A stretch of 64,000 bases of DNA from Carboxylicivirga caseinilyticus (lineage in GTDB: Bacteria; Bacteroidota; Bacteroidia; Bacteroidales; Marinilabiliaceae), in assembly GCA_025499705.1 (NCBI GenBank), contig JAFMVE010000011.1:60759-124758 (forward strand). Reading direction: 5' to 3'. Each line of letters opens with the position of its first letter. Positions within the stretch are counted from its first letter, which is position 1. The translations under genes were made by a program, and so were the position numbers. Below are positions 9,092 to 17,898 of the stretch, piece by piece. Below the pieces are notes generated by a model, which did no database searches, had not been told where the DNA came from, and saw only the letters and a program-made list of their open reading frames with translations.

Positions 9092-9712
9092 ATGAAAAAG
9101 GTAAGTGTTTTAAAAGGAGTTTTTGCTATCGCTGCGATAGCGTTTTTATCCACCAGTGCATTCGGAAAAGGTAAATTAGTTATCAGTAAATATCTTGATA
9201 CTGATTATGCAGTTGTGTCAGCATTAAGTGATGCTAGCAGTAGCTTTAAAGTAAAAGTTTACGATGACGAAGGTTATGTATTGTATACAAGTCCATTTGT
9301 AAGTGATGCTTCTTCATTCCAAAAATTGTTTGACTTGAAATCTTTTGCAGATGGAAGATACAAAGTTGTTTTCGAAAGTGGAGATGCAAAAGTTTCTGAG
9401 GTGTTTTATGTAAGTAATCGTGAGTTGGTTCTACCTAAAGCTAAATTGGCAAAAGCAGAAGAGCAAGCAAATGCAGTTAAGCCTTTTGTTAGAAAAGACG
9501 GTAACAACCTTTATGTAAGTCACATTAACTTCGAAAAATCAGCTTTCTCAATGAGCATTGATGATTTGTACGGAAACGAAATCTACAGTTCAAGTCTGCC
9601 ACGCGAAACTTCTTACTCAGGAATGTTCGATATCAGTAAGCTACCAGCAGGAAGCTATTCAGTAATGTTAACTTATGGAAATCAAAAGTACTACTATGAA
9701 TTCAATAAATAA
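9092..9712 (+). CDS. Small secreted protein with two beta-sandwich repeats (DUF3244-like or T9SS-tail-like)
   Basis: This 206-residue protein from the ATG at 9092 has a clear signal peptide (MKKVSVLKGVFAIAAIAF, cleavage after about residue 24). It then has two similar beta-rich halves, about 30-115 and 130-206. Each resembles the pattern of short extracellular Bacteroidota modules in which a strand such as KVKVYDDEGYVLYTS is followed by GRYKVVFESG. The second half repeats it (SMSIDDLYGNEIYSS, then GSYSVMLTYG). The longer reading frame from 8999 is rejected because it overlaps the promoter at 9021-9028. A strong promoter and terminator flank it, so it is probably an abundant single-gene transcript. 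Its function is unknown. Confidence 0.8.
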   Translation: MKKVSVLKGVFAIAAIAFLSTSAFGKGKLVISKYLDTDYAVVSALSDASSSFKVKVYDDEGYVLYTSPFVSDASSFQKLFDLKSFADGRYKVVFESGDAKVSEVFYVSNRELVLPKAKLAKAEEQANAVKPFVRKDGNNLYVSHINFEKSAFSMSIDDLYGNEIYSSSLPRETSYSGMFDISKLPAGSYSVMLTYGNQKYYYEFNK

Positions 9713-9766
9713 TAATGATGAATGTGACCAAAGTGACCAAATAATCACTTTCAAAGAGCGAATAAG

Positions 9767-9804
9767 CGGTGTTTCAGAAATTTCTTGAAACACCGTTTTT
9801 TTTT
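9767..9804 (+). terminator. Strong intrinsic terminator
   Basis: A 10-bp perfect stem (CGGTGTTTCA / TGAAACACCG) is followed by nine T residues. It ends the transcript of the small secreted protein gene. Confidence 0.93.
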
Positions 9805-9849
9805 GTGCTTATTTTAGAGTTATCATTTTTCGGATGCATATTTGTAATC

Positions 9850-10494
9850 ATGAAAGAGCAGGTAAGAAATAATATTGAGGAATGGGCCAAAGAAAAACTC
9901 ATTTCAGTTGATGCCGGTCATGATTGGTGGCATATCGAACGGGTATTGGCAAATGCAAAAAAAATACATCAGATTGAAGGAGGTGAATGGACAGTGATTG
10001 AGTTATCAGTCTTATTGCATGATGTTCCGGACCCAAAATTCTTTGATGAAGAACAAATGTTGCTAGAGATAAGAGATAAGTTACAAAATGAGAGAATTGA
10101 CACTAATGTGCTGGAACATATTATGCAAATTATTAGTCATTTATCTTTCTCAAAAGGATGGTCAGAAAATGAATTCGATTCGCTCGAGTTCAGAATAGTT
10201 CAGGATGCTGACCGATTGGATGCCATTGGGGCTGTTGGTATTGCCAGGGCTTTTAGTTATGGAGGGCACAAGGGACGAGATTTTTACGATCCTAAAATAA
10301 TACCTGCGCAATTTAATAGTGCCGAAGAGTATAGAAACAGTAATGGCACAACAATTAATCATTTCTACGAGAAGCTTTTATTGTTAAAGGATCAGATGAA
10401 AACTGTAACAGGCAGACAATTTGCCAATCAGCGGCATGAATATATGGAAGGCTTCCTTAATCAGTTTTATAATGAGATTGGAGATGTTTTGTAA
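9850..10494 (+). CDS. HD-domain phosphohydrolase
   Basis: This 214-residue protein from the ATG at 9850 belongs to the HD superfamily of metal-dependent phosphohydrolases (YpgQ/YedJ-like). Metal ligands are visible as His24/His28 in GHDWWHIERV, His57-Asp58 in LLHDV and a later Asp in QDADRLDAIG (about 122-125). The C-terminal helices contain the segment RQFANQRHEYM. Members hydrolyse nucleotides or other phosphate esters; the substrate here is not known. The longer frame from 9769 runs through the upstream terminator, so the shorter start is chosen. Confidence 0.88.
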   Translation: MKEQVRNNIEEWAKEKLISVDAGHDWWHIERVLANAKKIHQIEGGEWTVIELSVLLHDVPDPKFFDEEQMLLEIRDKLQNERIDTNVLEHIMQIISHLSFSKGWSENEFDSLEFRIVQDADRLDAIGAVGIARAFSYGGHKGRDFYDPKIIPAQFNSAEEYRNSNGTTINHFYEKLLLLKDQMKTVTGRQFANQRHEYMEGFLNQFYNEIGDVL

Positions 10495-10587
10495 ATATTA
10501 AAAACGATATTTATTCTTTCTCAATTCTTCAAATTTTCACTTTCCCCAAATTCTTTATTATTTTTATCCGCACTCAAAAAAGAATAG

Positions 10588-12969
10588 ATGCCGGCTAAAA
10601 AGAATACAACCAGAAAGCGTTCAACAAATAAAAAAACAAAACAATCGAGCTCTAAGAAAAAGATAATCTTGTTGTTATTGAAGTTGTTTGCAATGGCTTT
10701 GGCGGCAGGTTCATTATTCGTACTTTTTGTTTATCTGGGTATTTTTGGTCGTCTGCCATCGATGGATCAATTGGCAAAAATTCAGAACAATACAGCATCT
10801 GAAGTTTTTTCAATTGATCATGAGTTGATGGGGCGTTACTATGTTGAACAACGTCTTACGGTGGATAACAATCAGGTATCGCCCAATGTAAAAAATGCAT
10901 TAATTGCAACTGAGGATAGTCGATTCTTTGAGCATAACGGACTGGATTTTATCAGTCTGGGTAGGGTTTTGTTTCGAAGTGTTTTTCTGGGTGACAGAGC
11001 ACAAGGAGGAGGAAGTACCATTAGTCAACAGTTGGCAAAGAACCTTTATCCACGTAAACGACTTGGTTTTTTAACATTGCCGGTAGGTAAAACAAAAGAA
11101 ATATTTACGGCTGCCCGACTGGAGGATACATATAGTAAAGATGATATTCTTACTCTTTATTTAAATACTGTTCCTTTTGGTGAAGATATTTTTGGTATAG
11201 AAATGGCTGCCCGCCGTTTTTTTGGGAAACAATCAAAACAGTTGAATCCGGCAGAAGCTGCAACATTAGTGGGTATGTTGGCTGCTAACACTGCTTATAA
11301 TCCACGGCTTCATCCGGAGAGGAGTGTTCAACGTCGAAATATTGTTCTAAAAAGAATGAATGAGCAAAAATTTCTATCAGATACTGAATATCAGAAGTGG
11401 AAACAAAGCAAAATGATTCTTAACTATCATCGGATAGATCATAATACAGGAATAGCACCGTATTTCAGAGAGAAGATTCGTGTTCTGGCACAAAAAATAC
11501 TGGAAGAGAAGTATGGCGATAAATATGATATTTATTCTGATGGATTAAGGATTTTCACTACCATTGATGCAACCTTACAGGAATATGCTGAGCAAGCTGT
11601 CGATCAGCAAATGGAGCGATTACAAGGGGAATTTGAACGTCATTGGAAAAACCGCGATCCATGGGAGAAGCATCCCAATATATACCTGGATGCATTGCGT
11701 AATTCGAAACGCTACAAGTTAATGGAAGATGCCGGCTGGAAAGAAGAGAAAATCTTTAAAGAGATGGAGAAGCCTGTTTCAATGACAATCTATACGGCTG
11801 CCGGAGAAAAAAAGGTATCCATGAGTCCGGTTGATTCAGTGAAGCATTACCTCATGATGCTCAATACCGGCTTTGTGGCAGTTAATCCAAAGAATGGACA
11901 CGTTCTGGCATGGGTTGGTGGTATCGATCATAAAACTTCGCAATACGACCATGTTACCTCACAACGACCAGTGGGGTCAACTTTTAAACCCATTGTATAT
12001 ACTGCAGCATTAGCTGATGGGATGGAGCCTTGTGAATGGATTTCGAATGAACAGCAGGTTTATGAAGAATATGATAATTGGAAACCATCGAATAGCGACG
12101 GTAATCACGAAGGTTATTACACGCTAAAAGGCGGGTTGGCCAGATCGGTTAACACTATTAGTGCCAAGGTTATTACCCGTATTGGGGTTGATAAAGCCAT
12201 AGATATGGCCCATAACATGGGCATTGAAGCTAGGATACCGGAAGTGCCGTCTATTGCCTTAGGAACAGCAGAGATCTCATTACTTGAAATGGTATCAGCA
12301 TATACTACTTTTCCTAACTATGGTCGTCCGGTAGAACCGGTAATGTTGTTGCGTATTGAAGATCGTAATGGCAATATTTTGTATGTAAATGAAAATGAAC
12401 AGCAAAGTAGACAGGTTTACGACGATCAAGTGGCATATTTCATTATTGAAATGATGAAAGGTGTGGTGGAGCGTGGAACCGGAAGTAATCTTAGAGCTTT
12501 ATATAATCTTAAAAGTGAGTTAGTAGGAAAAACCGGAACAACACAGGATAATTCAGACGGATGGTTTATTGGCTATACGCCTTCACTAGTTGCAGGAGCC
12601 TGGGTTGGTAATGATCAGCCAAGCATTCGATTCCGTTCAACTGCTCTGGGAAGTGGAGGGCATATGGCATTACCAATATTTGCACGTTTTATGCAACGGG
12701 TGGAGCGAGATGCACAGTTGAGCGAATATTATGCAACTTCTTTTTATCCGGTTCCTGAAGAAATGAAAGATCGTATTATGTGTGATGATTATTCTCTGGA
12801 TGATCCTGATAAAGATATCCTAAACCGTTTATTTGATAGTTTTGGCCGACCTGATTCAACGCGAATTAAACGACGTGAAGATCGCAAGGCAAAGAGGGAT
12901 GAACGAAAAGAGAATCGAGATCATAAAAGTGTTTTGGATCGTATGAAGGAACTGTTTAAAAAGAATTGA
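10588..12969 (+). CDS. Class A penicillin-binding protein 1A
   Basis: This bifunctional peptidoglycan synthase of 793 residues polymerises glycan strands and cross-links peptides at the periplasmic face of the inner membrane. It has a very basic cytoplasmic N-terminus, one transmembrane helix (about 25-50) and a GT51 transglycosylase domain with catalytic Glu in ATEDSRFF (about 109) and GGSTISQQLAKNLY. The transpeptidase domain carries STFK (Ser about 463), SVN and KTGTT (about 648). The C-terminal tail is again highly charged (Arg, Lys, Asp). All catalytic motifs are intact. The gene ends 17 bases before the convergent MgtC gene, with no obvious terminator between them. Confidence 0.95.
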   Translation: MPAKKNTTRKRSTNKKTKQSSSKKKIILLLLKLFAMALAAGSLFVLFVYLGIFGRLPSMDQLAKIQNNTASEVFSIDHELMGRYYVEQRLTVDNNQVSPNVKNALIATEDSRFFEHNGLDFISLGRVLFRSVFLGDRAQGGGSTISQQLAKNLYPRKRLGFLTLPVGKTKEIFTAARLEDTYSKDDILTLYLNTVPFGEDIFGIEMAARRFFGKQSKQLNPAEAATLVGMLAANTAYNPRLHPERSVQRRNIVLKRMNEQKFLSDTEYQKWKQSKMILNYHRIDHNTGIAPYFREKIRVLAQKILEEKYGDKYDIYSDGLRIFTTIDATLQEYAEQAVDQQMERLQGEFERHWKNRDPWEKHPNIYLDALRNSKRYKLMEDAGWKEEKIFKEMEKPVSMTIYTAAGEKKVSMSPVDSVKHYLMMLNTGFVAVNPKNGHVLAWVGGIDHKTSQYDHVTSQRPVGSTFKPIVYTAALADGMEPCEWISNEQQVYEEYDNWKPSNSDGNHEGYYTLKGGLARSVNTISAKVITRIGVDKAIDMAHNMGIEARIPEVPSIALGTAEISLLEMVSAYTTFPNYGRPVEPVMLLRIEDRNGNILYVNENEQQSRQVYDDQVAYFIIEMMKGVVERGTGSNLRALYNLKSELVGKTGTTQDNSDGWFIGYTPSLVAGAWVGNDQPSIRFRSTALGSGGHMALPIFARFMQRVERDAQLSEYYATSFYPVPEEMKDRIMCDDYSLDDPDKDILNRLFDSFGRPDSTRIKRREDRKAKRDERKENRDHKSVLDRMKELFKKN

Positions 12970-12986
12970 CAGGAGACAATATCTTT

Positions 12987-13406
12987 CTATTTATCACGCT
13001 CAGATAATTTTTTATCAAGTGGTAAAAGAAGATTGTTAATGATTAAAATAAATACGGTTCCGATCAATGTTTCGGTGTAATAGCCTGCTGCAGCAAAGCA
13101 GCCTATGGCAGAGCTACACCATACTGTTGCTGCCGTTGTTAAGCCATGCACCGTTATTCCTTCTTTAAAAATAATACCGGCCCCTAAAAAGCATATGCCG
13201 CTTACGACCTGACCAACAATACGGGTTACATCACCTTCGTCCTGTGTTAGATTTATTGAAAGCATTACAAAGAGCGCTGAGCCAACAGCCACCAGTGTAT
13301 TTGTTATCAAACCAGCTGATTTATGATGCCAGCCTCTTTCAAAACCTATTATTAGTCCACCCGCCATTGCAATAACCATACGAATGATAAAATCCTGGAT
13401 ACTCAT
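12987..13406 (-). CDS. MgtC/SapB family membrane protein
   Basis: This 139-residue protein from the ATG at 13406 has about four transmembrane helices with the MgtC N-terminal signature GGLIIGFERGWHHKSAGLITN, the LVAVGSALF segment and the GICFLGAGIIFKEG segment. MgtC proteins are inner-membrane factors linked to low-magnesium growth and, in Salmonella, to control of the F-type ATPase; the role in Bacteroidota is not established. A longer frame reaches 13559, but a perfect -7 promoter box (13437-13430) lies inside the extension and the family starts at MSIQDFII, so the shorter form is chosen. Confidence 0.9.
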   Translation of the reverse strand: MSIQDFIIRMVIAMAGGLIIGFERGWHHKSAGLITNTLVAVGSALFVMLSINLTQDEGDVTRIVGQVVSGICFLGAGIIFKEGITVHGLTTAATVWCSSAIGCFAAAGYYTETLIGTVFILIINNLLLPLDKKLSERDK

Positions 13407-13429
13407 TGTTTGATTCTTTTTTACTAATA

Positions 13430-13437
13430 CAAAGATA
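13430..13437 (-). promoter_or_regulatory. Predicted mgtC-family gene promoter (-7 box)
   Basis: On the minus strand the sequence reads TATCTTTG, a perfect TAnnTTTG match 24 bases before the chosen ATG. The -33 region is weak. Confidence 0.5.
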
Positions 13438-13542
13438 CAGTGAAACAAAAAAAGAGTACAGAATAGATAAGTTATATAAGAAAATGTCAGGTAGAAATCT
13501 GGTCCCAATAAACTGTCTGTTATTGAGACCGGATCAGAAAAG

Positions 13543-15825
13543 TTAATTGTCGATATCAATATCTGATTTAATCAAACTGCGGTCTAAACCTACTGTATTC
13601 ATTTTTACAGGTGATTGATGCATGATTTTTTCAATAAAGTAATTGATAATACGTCTTTCTCCGTATTCACCACCCCACTCATGGCCTTTGCCGGGTAGCG
13701 TTAATAAGTCGAAATCTTTATTTGCCTTTATTAATGCATCTGCCACCTGATAGGTACTGGCAGGATCTACATTCTGATCCATTTCACCAACTATTAGAAA
13801 TAAATCACCTTGTAAACGATAGGCGTTATCAACGTTTGAGCTTTCGGCATATTCAGGACCAATAGGCCATCCCATCCATTGCTCATTCCACCATATTTTA
13901 TCCATACGGTTATCGTGGCAACCACAAACCGAAGCAGCCACTTTGTAAAATTCAGGGTGGAACAAAACGGCACCTGTTGAGTTCTGACCGCCGGCAGATT
14001 TTCCATAAATACCAACATTGCTGATATCCATAAATGGATAATTCTCAGCCGCAGCTTTCATCCACAGAATGCGATCGGAGAAACCGGCATCTTTCAGGTT
14101 TTTCCAGCAAACATCATGAAAAGCCTTTGAACGGTTGGATGTTCCCATTCCATCAATCATCACCACAATAAAGCCCATTTCTGCCAATGATTGGCGGCAA
14201 CGGTTATAATAGGCATTAAAATCTTTTGGAACATGACTGCTATGCGGGCCGGCATAGATGTATTCAATTACCGGGTATTTTTTTGAAGGATCAAAATCGG
14301 AAGGAGTTAAAAACATACCCCAGATATCTGTTTTTCCATCTCTGCCTTTGGCTGAAAATATTTGTGGTTTCTTCCATCCATTGGCTAATAGGGGAGAAAT
14401 ATCAGCTTCTTCCAAAGTCATCAATTGTTCGCCTGTTGAGGCATTTCTCAAAACAGTCACTGGAGGAGTATCAACCTTCGACCAGGTGTCAACCATGTAT
14501 TTGTAATCAGCTGAGAAACTTACCTTGTGGTTTCCGTCACCCTTAGTCAATAATTTTAAATTGGAGCCATCAAAATCGATGGAGTAATAATGGATTAAAT
14601 AAGGATCGCCTGTTTCTTTGCCACTGGCACCAAAAATGATTGTTCTGTTTTCTGGATTAACTTTAACTACATTTCGAACTACCCAATTCCCATCCGTAAT
14701 TTTATTTTTTACCTCTCCTGTTCTTCCATCAAATAAATAAAGATGATTCCATCCATCGCGTTCCGAAGCCCAGATAATTTCTTCGCCATCATTAACATCG
14801 TAACGATAACGCTTACTACTGTAATCAATAAATGTTGGCGAAGTCTCATTAATCAGAATTCTGTTTTTACCCGTTTCAGCATTCATTTCAATTACCTGAT
14901 AAACCTGATGTCCTCGTTTGTTGTATTCAAATGTCAGGCTTTCACTATTCTTTCTCCAACGGATATTTTCAATTGAGTATTGATTGGGTATCATATCCAT
15001 CGATGATGAAATCATCTTTTTATCTGAAATACTGAAAATACAAGGGTAAAATTGTGGCAAAGCATCTCCTGGCTTGTAATATTCGATTGAAGAATAAAAC
15101 GGTTGCTTTTGTGTCGTTGGGCTCGATTCGATATAATTCACAAAATGCTTTTCAGCGGGTTGTACCAGATAAGCCATAATTTTTTTGCTGTCGGGCGACC
15201 ATTGTAGGTAAGTGGAGTAATAAAGACCCAGGCCACCGTTATAGCTTAAAGCCACTTCATTTTCATCTGAAAGGTCTTTAATAAATAAGTTGTAGTCTTT
15301 AATGTAAGCCAGCCATTTACCATCTGGTGATATTACCGGAGGATTATTGGTTTGATCTACCTGGTCCATTGTCCAATTGTATGGTTCGGGTCTGGTGTAC
15401 TCAACTTTCTTAATAAACTTATAGGAAGGAATGCTGTATTGCCATTTGCATCCATTGAAAACAAACTCGCAGGTTTTGATATCATCGGCTACACTAAAAT
15501 TTTCAAGATTGTTGTACGAAACATCTTCCCCGCATTCTGCTGAAACCTTTTTCAATAAGGTATTAACATCAAAAATCTCTTTCTTTTTTTGTTTTGAGGC
15601 ATCAACCAAATAGTACTTAACGCCTTCTTGAGTTAATACATGATACCAAAATGAATGGCCTTCTTTTAGCCAATGGGTTTCGAACGCTCCATGAAGAACC
15701 TTGTCTTTGGTTAACGATTTTAATGCTTCGTATTTTGCATATCGGTCTTTTATATCCTGTGCCTTTAAACACAAAGGAAGTGCTACAAATAGCAAAGCGA
15801 TGATTAAAATATTTTTTTGATACAT
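13543..15825 (-). CDS. Dipeptidyl peptidase IV (S9B family)
   Basis: This secreted serine exopeptidase of 760 residues releases X-Pro or X-Ala dipeptides from peptides. The start at 15825 gives a clean signal peptide (MYQKNILIIALLFVALPLC, ending at about KAQ23). An N-terminal beta-propeller (DPPIV_N, about 90-460) contains PVISPDGKWLAYI. The C-terminal alpha/beta-hydrolase domain has the nucleophile Ser in GKSAGG (about 608), Asp in GEMDQNVD (about 683) and His in GKGHEWGG (about 714). It is probably periplasmic. No peptide-transport gene is adjacent, but a POT-type transporter and an M28 peptidase occur 26-29 kb away. A longer frame to 15867 lacks a signal peptide and is not preferred. Confidence 0.93.
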   Translation of the reverse strand: MYQKNILIIALLFVALPLCLKAQDIKDRYAKYEALKSLTKDKVLHGAFETHWLKEGHSFWYHVLTQEGVKYYLVDASKQKKKEIFDVNTLLKKVSAECGEDVSYNNLENFSVADDIKTCEFVFNGCKWQYSIPSYKFIKKVEYTRPEPYNWTMDQVDQTNNPPVISPDGKWLAYIKDYNLFIKDLSDENEVALSYNGGLGLYYSTYLQWSPDSKKIMAYLVQPAEKHFVNYIESSPTTQKQPFYSSIEYYKPGDALPQFYPCIFSISDKKMISSSMDMIPNQYSIENIRWRKNSESLTFEYNKRGHQVYQVIEMNAETGKNRILINETSPTFIDYSSKRYRYDVNDGEEIIWASERDGWNHLYLFDGRTGEVKNKITDGNWVVRNVVKVNPENRTIIFGASGKETGDPYLIHYYSIDFDGSNLKLLTKGDGNHKVSFSADYKYMVDTWSKVDTPPVTVLRNASTGEQLMTLEEADISPLLANGWKKPQIFSAKGRDGKTDIWGMFLTPSDFDPSKKYPVIEYIYAGPHSSHVPKDFNAYYNRCRQSLAEMGFIVVMIDGMGTSNRSKAFHDVCWKNLKDAGFSDRILWMKAAAENYPFMDISNVGIYGKSAGGQNSTGAVLFHPEFYKVAASVCGCHDNRMDKIWWNEQWMGWPIGPEYAESSNVDNAYRLQGDLFLIVGEMDQNVDPASTYQVADALIKANKDFDLLTLPGKGHEWGGEYGERRIINYFIEKIMHQSPVKMNTVGLDRSLIKSDIDIDN

Positions 15826-15880
15826 CAATGTGGTTTTATGATTTTCTAAAGAATCCCTGCAATACAACTAGGGGCAATAT

Positions 15881-15888
15881 CAAAAATA
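15881..15888 (-). promoter_or_regulatory. Possible dipeptidyl peptidase promoter (-7 box)
   Basis: The minus strand reads TATTTTTG (TAnnTTTG) about 56 bases before the chosen start. No good -33 element is visible at the expected spacing. Confidence 0.4.
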
Positions 15889-15995
15889 CATTGATTTTAG
15901 AAGAAGCACTTGTACAAATGTGTATTATTCTTGTGCAAAATTGAATAAAGGTGATAGAAATTTATAAAACTAAAAAGATACGATGTGTTATGTCA

Positions 15996-16469
15996 CTAAG
16001 AATAAGCTTCAGTTCTTTGTAATTGTACTTCTATGCGGTTAAACTGATGCTTTTTGCCGTAGATAACTATTTTGTTGTTAGCGGTTGAAATGCGAATGTT
16101 TTCTCTTAGAAAGAAATCAAAAAATCGTGCCCAACTATTTCTTTTTACATAACTGAATTCATGGTCCGATAGATTGATTCGATTGTATTTTTGTTGAAGA
16201 AAGGAATCGATCTGTTCAAAAAGAGATTGTGAATTATTAACATCAGAAAAAGTTAGCTTCCCTTTGCGATTTGCCAGGTTATTGGAAAATGCAAATAGTA
16301 ACGGAAATAATAACTGGTAAAACCAGGGAGTAGATTCATAAAGCAAAGTGGGTGTACCTTCAAATACACTAATAATAAATAGCAGAATGGTTATTGCCAG
16401 ACTCATGAAAACAAACAAAAGGAAGGTATCAGTGAGAGAGATATTAAAAAGTTTTATATCTGTTTTCAT
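15996..16469 (-). CDS. Hypothetical membrane protein, two TM helices
   Basis: I do not recognise this 157-residue protein. Two transmembrane helices (about 13-35 and 45-65) are followed by a cytoplasmic domain of about 90 residues with mixed charge (residues 68-157). That part has an SLFEQIDSFLQQKY helix and a terminal beta-like KIVIYGKKH and RIEVQLQ pair. The gene stands alone between dipeptidyl peptidase and the accessory cassette. A single intact frame with a plausible membrane topology argues that it is real. Confidence 0.65.
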   Translation of the reverse strand: MKTDIKLFNISLTDTFLLFVFMSLAITILLFIISVFEGTPTLLYESTPWFYQLLFPLLFAFSNNLANRKGKLTFSDVNNSQSLFEQIDSFLQQKYNRINLSDHEFSYVKRNSWARFFDFFLRENIRISTANNKIVIYGKKHQFNRIEVQLQRTEAYS

Positions 16470-16633
16470 GTAATAGGTTTTGTGATTACTTGAGGTTAAA
16501 ATTATAGAATTGAGTGTCTAAAAGCTAAGGTTTATAACGAAATTTTGTTTTGCTATTAATCCATGGGATTTACTTACTCATATTCTGGGATTAAAAACAA
16601 TAACACTTTTAGATGCTCACCAGGAGCTAATTA

Positions 16634-17446
16634 TTAAATATTTCGATAAGATACCTTAGATATAATTATATCCGTTTCTTCATTAAGATGTAGACCTTTA
16701 TACTTTGCAAAATCAGCTACAGATTTCTTTGATTTTTCAGGATCAAGACAAGGTCCAAGAACTATTTTTTTGATTGCTTCTTGCGGGAAAATATGTTCTA
16801 CATATGGAATTATTAGACCGTTCGAAACCCGATGTTTTTTAGTTTGGGTACTGTGTACATTTTGACATAAGCGCCATTCTGCTTCAATTGCATATTCTTT
16901 TCTTTTAAAACCGAAGTAAAATTTATTATATATTGGGAAAATGGGTGAGCCATGATATGAAGTTTTGCCTTCATTAATTTTATAATTATTATAAACTTTA
17001 TCCCAGTGCGTTTGAAGTATAGCCTTTATCTTACTTTCATCGTAGAGACAATCTATGAGGTTAACATTGGGTTTCTCTTCCGGATTAGAGCCTATGACAT
17101 ATTTATCGAAACCAATGGCAATTCCATTCCCATTATCACCATATGCCCTCCACATAGTCAGGCTGTCAGGGTGTTCTGAGAAAGAAAGCAAATAGGGTTC
17201 TCCCAAGGCGGAATGTATGAAATTAATTACAAGTTGGTTCATACCTTGTTTGCGTTCTTTTATGTTGTTATCTTCTTCGTATTTACGAAAACTTTCTTCC
17301 AATAATTCAACTGTATACTTCCCTTCATATGGATCATTAAAATAAGCAGCGTGGGTTGCTCTAAGACAAATATTTTTAGTTCCTTCTTTGAATATCTTTA
17401 AAAAGGTATCGACAGAGGTGTAATGATAAAGTATATTGTTATCCAT
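16634..17446 (-). CDS. DUF2971 domain protein
   Basis: This 270-residue protein has the DUF2971 pattern: an N-terminal LYHYTSVDTFLKIF, then LRATHAAYFNDPYEG, LLSFSEHPDSLTMWRAYGDNGNGIAIGFD and a later IEAEWRLCQ. The family has no established activity and is common in accessory parts of bacterial genomes (general knowledge). It is the last gene of a compact three-gene unit, starting 23 bases after the stop of the 129-residue gene. The codon content is very AT-rich, fitting an acquired cassette. The role is unknown. Confidence 0.82.
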   Translation of the reverse strand: MDNNILYHYTSVDTFLKIFKEGTKNICLRATHAAYFNDPYEGKYTVELLEESFRKYEEDNNIKERKQGMNQLVINFIHSALGEPYLLSFSEHPDSLTMWRAYGDNGNGIAIGFDKYVIGSNPEEKPNVNLIDCLYDESKIKAILQTHWDKVYNNYKINEGKTSYHGSPIFPIYNKFYFGFKRKEYAIEAEWRLCQNVHSTQTKKHRVSNGLIIPYVEHIFPQEAIKKIVLGPCLDPEKSKKSVADFAKYKGLHLNEETDIIISKVSYRNI

Positions 17447-17469
17447 AAGTAATTAGAGTTAAAAGTGAA

Positions 17470-17859
17470 CTAGTTTTGTGGAGTAATATTTTCAAGAATA
17501 AATGATTCTTCAGATTTAAAGCTAATTCGCATCTCTAATTCAAATACAGAAAATCCAAGAAAAACAACTTTAACAATCTCTTTGTTCTTAGCTTTTCTTT
17601 TTAGGTTTTTTGTTAGGTATTTTTCCTCTGAAAAGCTTATGTTTTTAATTCTTTGGTACTTCCCTTCAAGTTCTTTTAAATCCAAAAATTCGTTTGAGGG
17701 ATTAGATGATTTTGAATTGGCAATTTTATGAAAGTTCAATTCCAGACGTTTAGGATTGTCATCAGAAATATTTATTCTATCACATGTTAAATAAATGATA
17801 ACACCTCTATCAAAATTGATTGTTAGCCATGCAGAAGTCCTTTTTAAGTAATGACTCAT
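17470..17859 (-). CDS. Hypothetical protein (middle gene of accessory cassette)
   Basis: I do not recognise this 129-residue protein. It has no signal peptide or transmembrane helix. The first 30 residues look like a beta-hairpin (SAWLTINFDRGVIIYLTCDRI), the middle is Lys-rich (NLKRKAKNKEIVKVV), and it ends with further strands (SVFELEMRISF). It lies 39 bases downstream of the exonuclease-BRCT gene and 23 bases upstream of the DUF2971 gene on the same strand, so the three are probably cotranscribed. It may act as a partner of one of them (inference). Confidence 0.6.
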   Translation of the reverse strand: MSHYLKRTSAWLTINFDRGVIIYLTCDRINISDDNPKRLELNFHKIANSKSSNPSNEFLDLKELEGKYQRIKNISFSEEKYLTKNLKRKAKNKEIVKVVFLGFSVFELEMRISFKSEESFILENITPQN

Positions 17860-17898
17860 TGGATTATTTATAGCTGATTTAAATACTTAATATCACAA

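Noticed and set aside
13407..13559. 51-residue N-terminal extension of the MgtC-family protein
   Set aside because: A perfect -7 promoter box lies inside it and the family starts at the later ATG.
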